A stretch of 5,798 bases of DNA from Dehalobacter sp. CP (GTDB lineage: Bacteria > Bacillota_B > Desulfitobacteriia > Desulfitobacteriales > Syntrophobotulaceae): NCBI GenBank assembly GCA_009910795.1, contig VMEE01000033.1:1-5798 (forward strand), read 5' to 3'. Each line of letters starts with the position of its first letter. Positions within the stretch are counted from its first letter, which is position 1. Made by a program: the position numbers and the translations under genes. The notes under the pieces are model-generated. The model was given only the letters and a program-made list of their open reading frames with translations. It had not been told where the DNA came from and searched no databases. Positions 1 through 4,251 of this stretch are shown piece by piece.

Positions 1-25
1 CTCAACAAAATAGGAATACCCGATT

Positions 26-53
26 TCGAGCCTCGTGCATCGAGTCTCGGACA
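26..53. repeat. Two-copy 14-bp direct repeat upstream of 5S rRNA
   Basis: Two adjacent 14-base units, TCGAGCCTCGTGCA (26-39) and TCGAGTCTCGGACA (40-53), differ at three positions, and a third copy seems to begin at 54 with TCGCG. The units contain short CGAG/CTCG inverted elements. They lie in the spacer just before the 5S rRNA. No tRNA or coding sequence is visible in positions 1-62. The role is unknown; it may be simple slippage in an rRNA spacer. Confidence 0.5.
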
Positions 54-62
54 TCGCGTAAG

Positions 63-168
<106 letters not shown>

Positions 169-173
169 AAATA

Positions 174-213
174 AGAACAGAGCATCTAATAAGATGCTCT
201 GTTTCTTATTTGC
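174..213 (+). terminator. Rho-independent terminator after 5S rRNA
   Basis: A perfect 12-bp stem, AACAGAGCATCT (176-187) with AGATGCTCTGTT (192-203), encloses the loop AATA. It is followed by TCTTATTTGCTTT. It starts only a few bases after the 5S and fits the end of an rRNA operon. Confidence 0.88.
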
Positions 214-237
214 TTTCCATGAATAATTCAGTATACT
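210..237 (+). promoter_or_regulatory. Candidate sigma-A-type promoter for the RidA-like gene
   Basis: TATACT (232-237) matches five of six bases of the -10 consensus. A weak TTGCTT (210-215) lies 16 bases upstream as the -35. It sits between the rRNA terminator and the gene at 280, where a promoter is needed. The -35 match is poor, so confidence is low. Confidence 0.35.
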
Positions 238-279
238 ATAGGGTAAATTGATTGAGAAATAGCAGTAAATGGAGAGTAA

Positions 280-1029
280 ATGATGGATACACTTCGGACT
301 AAAGAAAATCAGCCCGGGCATAATGGTGAAGACGATAACTATCTATTTTTTTCCAGCCTGGAGCTCATTGACTATTTTGTTAATAACTTAGCAGATAAAG
401 ACATCAGAACTCAAACGAAAAGAATACTTGAAATGGCCAGAGTTTTTATGAGAAAAAAAGATTTTAAGCTGGAAGATATTTATTCAGTACTCATTATGGT
501 TAGAAATATCGGACTTGGTTCCCAGATTGATGAAGTCTTTTCTTTATATTTTAAAGAAGGAAATTACCCTATCCGGGTTTTTATTCAAATTGCAGATTTA
601 GAAAGCACAGCCGATGTTGAACTGGAATTTTCAGCCTACCGAGGCCAAAAAAAATATATCAATAACGGAAAGCTTTTTCTGTCTGAAGGGCCTTTCTCAC
701 AAGGGGTTATCATAGAAAATTATTATCACGGTTCTGCTATACAGCCCTTTTCTCCACTTGACCAAAGGCTTATTGATGGTGACTTCAAGCAGGCTGTCAG
801 GCAGTGCTTGGAGAACCTGAAGAATACGCTGGAGTCGGCAGGGAGCAGTTTAAATCAGATTTATTCTTTTATGGTTTATTTAAAAGATTTGAATGCACTT
901 CCCGAGGTTGAAGAGATCGTCGGACAGTATATCTCTAATCAGAGTGAAATACTCCAAGACGCGATAAAGATTGAGCAGTTTAAGGGCACTCATAATATCG
1001 AAATTGCTTGTTCTGCTTATTTGTGCTAA
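280..1029 (+). CDS. Fused tandem RidA/YjgF-YER057c-UK114-like protein
   Basis: A 249-residue protein made of two RidA-like domains in one chain; ordinary RidA proteins are single domains of about 125-130 residues that trimerise and hydrolyse reactive enamines/imines such as 2-aminoacrylate. The first domain (about 20-121) contains the helix TQTKRILEMARVFM, then LEDIYSVLIMVRNIG and YPIRVFIQIADLE, where R99 sits at the place of the catalytic Arg of RidA (PxRxxxQVAxL). The second domain (about 124-248) has the N-terminal strand region GPFSQGVIIENYYHGSAIQP and the classic helix CLENLKNTLESAGSSLNQI, but its Arg position is lost (LQDAIKIEQF). The first half thus keeps the Arg and the second half keeps the canonical N-terminal region, so a composite active site or a non-catalytic ligand-binding role is possible (inference). 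There are two adjacent Met codons, at 280 and 283. GGAG at 271-274 is 5 or 8 bases upstream, so the start may be 283. It is monocistronic, with a terminator on each side. The family call is strong; the substrate is unknown. Confidence 0.85.
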   Translation: MMDTLRTKENQPGHNGEDDNYLFFSSLELIDYFVNNLADKDIRTQTKRILEMARVFMRKKDFKLEDIYSVLIMVRNIGLGSQIDEVFSLYFKEGNYPIRVFIQIADLESTADVELEFSAYRGQKKYINNGKLFLSEGPFSQGVIIENYYHGSAIQPFSPLDQRLIDGDFKQAVRQCLENLKNTLESAGSSLNQIYSFMVYLKDLNALPEVEEIVGQYISNQSEILQDAIKIEQFKGTHNIEIACSAYLC

Positions 1030-1086
1030 TCATATTGAGATTTATTACATATTTTTGATAGAATTCTAAGACAATTTTAAGAGCAG

Positions 1087-1136
1087 GCTGCTAATCTGAT
1101 TATCATGATTTAATATTAGCGGTTTCTTGTTCTTTT
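1087..1136 (+). terminator. Rho-independent terminator after the RidA-like gene
   Basis: CTGCTAAT (1088-1095) pairs with ATTAGCGG (1115-1122), an 8-bp stem with one G-T pair and a 19-base AT-rich loop. TTTCTTGTTCTTTT follows immediately. The long loop lowers confidence, but the T-rich tail is convincing. Confidence 0.65.
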
Positions 1137-1160
1137 GTCATGGTTATATTACTATATTAA
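1135..1160 (+). promoter_or_regulatory. Weak candidate promoter for the DedA-YkvA operon
   Basis: TTGTCA (1135-1140) is a good -35 candidate and TATTAA (1155-1160) a -10-like element, but their 14-base spacing is shorter than the usual 16-18. The element overlaps the T-tract of the preceding terminator. Another element in the AT-rich 1141-1216 stretch could be the true promoter. Confidence 0.2.
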
Positions 1161-1216
1161 AGGCAAGGAAATGATTCAAAAATCTAACGTGTTTATTTAA
1201 AATGCTTGTTTGAATG

Positions 1217-1222
1217 AAGGAG
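1217..1222 (+). promoter_or_regulatory. Ribosome binding site fixing the DedA start
   Basis: AAGGAG is followed by 6 bases and then ATG at 1229. An in-frame ATG at 1214 lies upstream of and overlaps this site, with no ribosome binding site of its own, so 1229 is the better start. Confidence 0.8.
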
Positions 1223-1228
1223 AATTTG

Positions 1229-1867
1229 ATGGAATTTATTACGAGTTTGATTGATATTGTCTTACATATTGATAAATACCTGGATATGTTGGTCCAAACG
1301 TACGGTGTCTGGGCGTATCTGATTATCTTTTTAATCATTTTTTGTGAAACCGGACTTGTTGTAACACCGTTTCTGCCGGGGGATTCTTTGCTTTTTGTCA
1401 TCGGGGCTCTGGGAGCAACAGGGGCGATGGATATTAAATTTGCTTTTATCTTACTGCTTATTGCGGCAATCGCAGGAAATACGCAGAATTATTTCATTGG
1501 AAGATTTTTTGGACAGAAAGCATTCAATTGGAAAGACAACAGACTCTTTAAAAAGAAATATCTCATTCAAACCCATGGTTTTTATGAAAAACATGGCGGG
1601 AAAACGATTTTTATATCACGGTTTTTACCAATTATTCGGACATTTGCACCATTTGTCGGAGGGATCAGCAACATGAGGTTGTGGAAGTTCATGCTCTATA
1701 ATATATGTGGCGCTTTGGCCTGGATTTCACTTTTTACGATGGGCGGATATTATTTTGGGAACATTCCGACAGTCGAACAGAACTTTTCATTAATCATTTT
1801 TGCGATTATTTTCATCACTGTTTTACCAAGTGTCATTTTTGCTCTTCGCCAAAAGTTTTCGTCGTAA
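1229..1867 (+). CDS. DedA-family (SNARE-associated/VTT domain) membrane protein
   Basis: A 212-residue polytopic membrane protein of the DedA superfamily. Members move lipids across the cytoplasmic membrane (undecaprenyl phosphate or phospholipid flipping, depending on the member) and support envelope integrity and membrane potential. Visible family features are FCETGLVVTPFLPGDSLL (38-55), with E40 and D52 matching the essential acidic pair of E. coli YqjA within one residue; the GN..NYFIGRFFG segment (83-95); and ISRFLPIIRTFAPFVGGISNM (129-149), with R131 and R137 at the conserved basic positions. Hydrophobic segments lie near 28-39, 53-66, 71-86, 155-176 and 186-206. The position where many relatives have Asp in a GD..GY motif is Asn here (N84). 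The start is set by AAGGAG six bases upstream. The downstream DUF1232 gene begins 24 bases after the stop, so the two are probably co-transcribed. The transported lipid cannot be told from the sequence. Confidence 0.9.
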   Translation: MEFITSLIDIVLHIDKYLDMLVQTYGVWAYLIIFLIIFCETGLVVTPFLPGDSLLFVIGALGATGAMDIKFAFILLLIAAIAGNTQNYFIGRFFGQKAFNWKDNRLFKKKYLIQTHGFYEKHGGKTIFISRFLPIIRTFAPFVGGISNMRLWKFMLYNICGALAWISLFTMGGYYFGNIPTVEQNFSLIIFAIIFITVLPSVIFALRQKFSS

Positions 1868-1891
1868 AGGTGCATTCAGGAGGATAGAAAA

Positions 1892-2329
1892 ATGGCTGAT
1901 GATATTAAGGAAATTGAACAATACGAAGATGCAGAGATCATAATTGAGCCACAGGAGATGGAGCGCTGGCAGAACAAGGCTAAAGACTATGTGGACAACC
2001 CTGTAAAGACGGAAAATTTGCTTACTGAAGCTCTGAAAAAAGCGGATAACAATAAAAACCGCGATGTAATCCAGAATATCTGGGATAAAATTCAGTTGCT
2101 CTTTTCTTTATTAAAAGACTGGTTAAACGGTGATTACAGAACGATCTCCAAAACGGCCATCATTTCTGTAATTGCCGGACTTATCTATTTCGTATCCCCT
2201 GTTGATCTTGTTCCTGATTGGATTGCTGCACTGGGACTAGTCGATGATGCTGCTGTTCTTGCGCTAATATTCAACCAGTTAGACAAGGAATTGACCAGGT
2301 ATAAAAAATGGAAAAACCCTGAGTTCTAA
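1892..2329 (+). CDS. YkvA/DUF1232-family small membrane protein
   Basis: A 145-residue protein with the DUF1232 (YkvA) domain at about 84-130. The signature is YFVSPVDLVPDWIAALG (99-115) followed by LVDDAAVLALI (116-126), matching the family pattern Y-x-SPxDLxPD...DDA. The hydrophobic stretch 89-104 probably enters the membrane. The first 80 residues are a charged, mostly helical extension (acidic at 3-25, Lys/Asn-rich at 48-57) that makes the protein longer than minimal YkvA proteins of about 100 residues. Function of the family is not established. The start is supported by AGGAGG (1878-1883) eight bases before ATG. It is the second gene of the DedA operon, which suggests a shared envelope role (inference), and is followed at once by a strong terminator. 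Confidence 0.85.
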   Translation: MADDIKEIEQYEDAEIIIEPQEMERWQNKAKDYVDNPVKTENLLTEALKKADNNKNRDVIQNIWDKIQLLFSLLKDWLNGDYRTISKTAIISVIAGLIYFVSPVDLVPDWIAALGLVDDAAVLALIFNQLDKELTRYKKWKNPEF

Positions 2330-2359
2330 TATACGATAGAATAATGACAGGAAAAACGC

Positions 2360-2391
2360 AAACAACCCGATGATTCCCGGGTTGTTTTTTT
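2360..2391 (+). terminator. Strong Rho-independent terminator, probably bidirectional
   Basis: AACAACCCG (2361-2369) pairs perfectly with CGGGTTGTT (2378-2386), extended by A2360-T2387, and is followed by a T run. Read on the minus strand the same hairpin is followed by GCGTTTTTCC, so it may also stop leftward transcription from the convergent catalase gene. Confidence 0.92.
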
Positions 2392-2429
2392 ATAGTTTGT
2401 CTAGAATGGACGATAACTTGTGTGAAAGT

Positions 2430-2453
2430 ATGCTACAGGCTTTGCAGTAGCAT
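2430..2453 (-). terminator. Hairpin just downstream of the Mn catalase gene
   Basis: ATGCTAC (2430-2436) and GTAGCAT (2447-2453) form a 7-bp stem with a 10-base loop, starting 12 bases after the catalase stop codon. An outer pair CTAGAAT (2401-2407) / ATTCTAG (2462-2468) could enclose it. No good T run follows on the minus strand, so termination may rely on the hairpin at 2360-2391. Confidence 0.4.
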
Positions 2454-2464
2454 CCTACTCGATT

Positions 2465-3145
2465 CTAGTGGCGTTGATCAGGAGTATTGAATCTTGGCGC
2501 TTGGGGGTCTTTAAGTTCATTGAAGTACTTTCCAGGTGTTGAGAGATCAAAGTATACCTTGGAATCCTGGGTAACTCCCCAGTCCTGAAGTGAGCCTGTA
2601 TTCTGGAGCATATTGAATGCTTCCCGGAAAAGTGTATTATGTGCTTCTTCCCTATTCAAAAGGAAGTCAATCGTTTCTCTTACCCCTTTATCGTTAATCT
2701 GCCGGTAGAGATATTCATAAACTACTTTTGCCCTTGTTTCAGCCGATATATCTGACAGCAAATCTGCAGCGAGATCGCCGGTACATTCGATATATGCTCC
2801 AGTCCATGGATAACCGGAAGCATTGGTTAACATGGGGGCAAGTCCGCCGATGACATGTGATTCCACGGTGCCAACAGAAGTATTCATGGCTTCAAGCGTG
2901 TGGCCGTTTAATAGATTGACTGTCTGGGCGACCATTTCCATATGACTCAATTCTTCTGAAGCAATATCCATGAAAAGATCCTTAATCTTTTCATCTTTAA
3001 TGCGATAACTTTGAGACAGATACTGTAAAGCTGCTTTGAGTTCACCATGCGGTCCGCCTAATTGATCTAACATTAAAGATGCATAATTTGGATTAGGACC
3101 GTCGACGCGTACATCTTTCAGTAGCTGCTTATCATGTTTGAACAA
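2465..3145 (-). CDS. Manganese (di-Mn, non-haem) catalase
   Basis: A 226-residue ferritin-like di-manganese catalase that disproportionates hydrogen peroxide to water and oxygen. Numbered from the TTG start, all five expected metal ligands are visible at the spacing of the Lactobacillus plantarum enzyme: E35 in GGPHGELKAA, E65 and H68 in SEELSHMEMV, E136 in SAETRAK and H169 in REEAHNTLF. The family C-terminal signature FDLSTPGKYFNE is also present. The length lies between CotJC coat proteins (about 190) and the larger catalases (about 270). A longer frame begins at ATG 3163, but that ATG has no ribosome binding site. AAGGGAG (3160-3154) lies eight bases before TTG 3145, and starting there gives FKHDK after the initiator, as in relatives that begin MFKHEK. 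It is divergent from a CotF-like coat gene and convergent with the YkvA gene. Peroxide protection of cells or spores is likely; a coat location is inference. Confidence 0.93.
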   Translation of the reverse strand: MFKHDKQLLKDVRVDGPNPNYASLMLDQLGGPHGELKAALQYLSQSYRIKDEKIKDLFMDIASEELSHMEMVAQTVNLLNGHTLEAMNTSVGTVESHVIGGLAPMLTNASGYPWTGAYIECTGDLAADLLSDISAETRAKVVYEYLYRQINDKGVRETIDFLLNREEAHNTLFREAFNMLQNTGSLQDWGVTQDSKVYFDLSTPGKYFNELKDPQAPRFNTPDQRH

Positions 3146-3153
3146 ATGTATTT

Positions 3154-3160
3154 CTCCCTT
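3154..3160 (-). promoter_or_regulatory. Ribosome binding site supporting a TTG start for the Mn catalase
   Basis: On the minus strand AAGGGAG is followed by AAATACAT and then TTG (3145-3143). It lies inside the longer ATG-initiated reading frame, whose own upstream region (AATCTAA before ATG 3163) has no Shine-Dalgarno match. Confidence 0.7.
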
Positions 3161-3213
3161 CATTTAGATTTTAATCGTTCGTTACCTTCTATAGTCTTGC
3201 AATATACTTATAG

Positions 3214-3243
3214 ATTATACAAAGAAGAACAATTCAATTTTAA
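3214..3243 (-). promoter_or_regulatory. Candidate sigma-A-type promoter for the Mn catalase
   Basis: On the minus strand a perfect -10 TATAAT (3219-3214) lies 18 bases downstream of TTAAAA (3243-3238), a four-of-six match to the -35. This would leave a leader of about 60 bases before the TTG start. No clear PerR box is visible beside it. Confidence 0.45.
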
Positions 3244-3277
3244 CTTTTTGCATAATAATCATAGGTTTTTAACAAAA

Positions 3278-3283
3278 TATAAT
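3278..3283 (+). promoter_or_regulatory. Possible -10 element for the CotF-like gene
   Basis: TATAAT lies 14 bases before the AGGAGG ribosome binding site, a reasonable distance. No convincing -35 is seen 16-18 bases upstream, so either a sporulation sigma factor or another element could be used; CATAATAA at 3251-3258 is a partial match to forespore/mother-cell -10 sequences. Confidence 0.25.
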
Positions 3284-3296
3284 GAATATTGATAAT

Positions 3297-3303
3297 AGGA
3301 GGA
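3297..3303 (+). promoter_or_regulatory. Ribosome binding site fixing the CotF-like start
   Basis: AGGAGGA is followed by 6 bases and ATG 3310. A longer in-frame ATG at 3289 lies before this site and would translate through it, so it is not the likely start. Confidence 0.85.
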
Positions 3304-3309
3304 ACTAAA

Positions 3310-3726
3310 ATGCAATTAAGCCAGAAAGAAAAAATGCTTTTGGAAGATCTGAAAAGCCACGAGCAAATGTTTGCTCAAAAATGCAGCGAATTTGCCAATC
3401 AAGCTCAAGATCCGCAACTCAAACAACTCTTTCAGAACATGGCGCAGCATGAACAGCAGCATGTCCAAAAAATTGATCAAAGTTTGAGCCAAACTTCCGG
3501 AACATCAGGCCAGCTTCAGGGCATGACGGGTCAAAAAGATTCGATGCTTTGCCATGATATGCTCTCAACAGAAAAATATCTCTCTGGGGCCTATAATACA
3601 GTAATTTTTGAAATCCAGGATACCTCCCTCCGTCAGGACCTGAATAGTATACAGAGTGAAAAGCAAAGGCAGGGGGAAGAAATCTTCAGGTATATGCAAA
3701 ATAAAGGAATGTATACGGTTCACTAA
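3310..3726 (+). CDS. Coat F (CotF) domain spore coat-like protein
   Basis: A 138-residue, mostly helical protein with a C-terminal Coat F domain. The domain signature is DSMLCHDMLSTEKYLSGAYN (77-96), then FEIQDTSLRQDLNSIQSEK (100-118) and the ending EEIFRYMQNKGMY (123-135). Coat F proteins are built into the spore coat of Bacilli and Clostridia. The N-terminal half is also helical and ferritin-like in pattern, with SHEQMFAQKCSEFA (16-29) and HEQQHVQKI (47-55), joined by a Gln/Ser/Gly/Thr-rich linker (58-75). Two Cys residues (C25, C81) could crosslink. The start at 3310 is chosen from the AGGAGGA site. The gene is divergent from a Mn catalase and followed by a hairpin and then by a fragment of a second Coat F gene. 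Coat location is family knowledge; its exact role here is not known. Confidence 0.85.
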   Translation: MQLSQKEKMLLEDLKSHEQMFAQKCSEFANQAQDPQLKQLFQNMAQHEQQHVQKIDQSLSQTSGTSGQLQGMTGQKDSMLCHDMLSTEKYLSGAYNTVIFEIQDTSLRQDLNSIQSEKQRQGEEIFRYMQNKGMYTVH

Positions 3727-3734
3727 AAAATGAA

Positions 3735-3786
3735 AGAGGGTATCGCCAACCACTACAAAGTAGTTTTACAGTATCCTCTGTCTTTT
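3735..3786 (+). terminator. Probable terminator after the CotF-like gene
   Basis: AGAGGGTA (3735-3742) pairs with TATCCTCT (3772-3779), eight pairs with one G-T. Inside it ACTAC/GTAGT (3752-3763) makes a second small hairpin. GTCTTTTCG follows. The nested structure is unusual for a simple terminator but sits 8 bases after the stop codon. Confidence 0.6.
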
Positions 3787-3834
3787 CGTATCTTTAGGAT
3801 AATTCAGTAAGATCATAGATCATCAAAAGTATGC

Positions 3835-3918
3835 ATAAATCATATTCAAACGGAAGAGCAGCATGGCGAATCTATTTATAATTATATGCAAAGCAAAGGG
3901 ATGTATCAGGTCCATTGA
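3835..3918 (+). pseudogene. C-terminal remnant of a second CotF-like gene
   Basis: Reading from 3835 to a TGA at 3916-3918 gives a peptide that includes HIQTEEQHGESIYNYMQ and SKGMYQVH. It lines up with the last 27-28 residues of the intact neighbour (NSIQSEKQRQGEEIFRYMQ, NKGMYTVH), with one residue missing. A stop codon (TAA 3808-3810) lies upstream in the same frame and there is no start codon or ribosome binding site, so this is a decayed paralogue rather than a gene. It probably reflects a former tandem duplication of coat F genes. At amino-acid level it differs clearly from the intact copy, so it is not a recent partial duplication. Confidence 0.8.
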
Positions 3919-3958
3919 GTTACACGAATATCTCAGAACTTCAGTTTTTTAAAATTTG

Positions 3959-4005
3959 CAGACCCCGGAGCGAGTAACAATATTGCTCCGGGGTCTGATT
4001 GTTTC
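3959..4005 (+). terminator. GC-rich terminator-like hairpin after the CotF remnant
   Basis: CAGACCCCGGAGC (3959-3971) pairs perfectly with GCTCCGGGGTCTG (3985-3997), a 13-base loop between them. ATTGTTTCG follows on the plus strand. On the minus strand the hairpin is followed by CAAATTTTAAAAAACTG, so it might act in both directions. It probably once ended the second CotF gene. Confidence 0.7.
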
Positions 4006-4095
4006 GGTTATAAATTTTATGTTCCCCATGCGATTTAAGCAATTGACCATTCAATAAATTTTTATCCTCTAAAAATTATAGTAAGTAAAAGCTAT

Positions 4096-4125
4096 ACCGA
4101 AGAAAAATCTTCGGTTATTTTCTTG
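4096..4125 (+). terminator. Terminator-like hairpin upstream of the repeat-protein gene
   Basis: ACCGAAGA (4096-4103) pairs perfectly with TCTTCGGT (4108-4115) around an AAAA loop, followed by TATTTTCTT. No gene ends just before it, so it could be a leftover terminator, a 3' end for readthrough from the CotF region, or an attenuator if transcription starts upstream. Confidence 0.6.
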
Positions 4126-4155
4126 TAATTCTTTAAAGTCTAAGATTTATCTGCA

Positions 4156-4184
4156 CACCTCATGTCCTAAAAAGCATATTTATA
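4156..4184 (+). promoter_or_regulatory. Speculative sporulation-type promoter for the repeat protein
   Basis: CACC (4156-4159) and CATATTTATA (4175-4184) lie 15 bases apart. They partly resemble sigma-K (AC ... CATAnnnTA) or sigma-E -10 elements, but the match is imperfect: the final TA is displaced by one base from the sigma-K pattern. Confidence 0.2.
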
Positions 4185-4203
4185 AGCATGTACTGAAATA
4201 TTG

Positions 4204-4215
4204 GTTAAATTTAAC
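4204..4215. promoter_or_regulatory. 12-bp perfect palindrome, possible operator
   Basis: GTTAAATTTAAC reads the same on both strands and lies 37 bases before the start of the repeat gene. It could be a binding site for a dimeric regulator, but AT-rich palindromes of this length can occur by chance. Confidence 0.25.
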
Positions 4216-4240
4216 ACAAAAAAGAATTTCTAATAATAAA

Positions 4241-4247
4241 AAGGAGG
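4241..4247 (+). promoter_or_regulatory. Ribosome binding site of the repeat-protein gene
   Basis: AAGGAGG lies 4 bases before ATG 4252 and 7 bases before the in-frame GTG 4255. The spacing favours GTG while the codon favours ATG, so the start is uncertain by one codon. Confidence 0.8.
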
Positions 4248-4251
4248 AAGA

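Larger units (their letters stand above)
3919..4251. other. 333-base non-coding spacer with two hairpins
   Basis: AT-rich spacer between the CotF remnant and the large repeat gene. No supported reading frame or RNA gene is seen on either strand. It contains a GC-rich 13-bp hairpin (3959-3997), an 8-bp hairpin with a T-rich tail (4096-4125), a weak sporulation-type promoter candidate (4156-4184), a 12-bp perfect palindrome (4204-4215) and the ribosome binding site of the next gene. Confidence 0.7.

Noticed and set aside
1..62. tRNA gene or end of 23S rRNA at the left edge
   Set aside because: No cloverleaf, CCA end or recognisable 23S 3' sequence could be found in these bases.
1144..1401. Minus-strand reading frame of 85 codons opposite the start of the DedA gene
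   Set aside because: It overlaps a well-supported membrane protein gene, has no ribosome binding site and shows no family features.
1395..1887. Two further plus-strand frames (1395-1676 and 1705-1887) inside the DedA gene
   Set aside because: Both are out-of-frame shadows of the DedA gene with no recognisable protein features.
3565..3753. Minus-strand frame of 62 codons opposite the CotF-like gene
   Set aside because: It is antisense to a supported gene and its translation resembles no protein; the start lies within the terminator hairpin.
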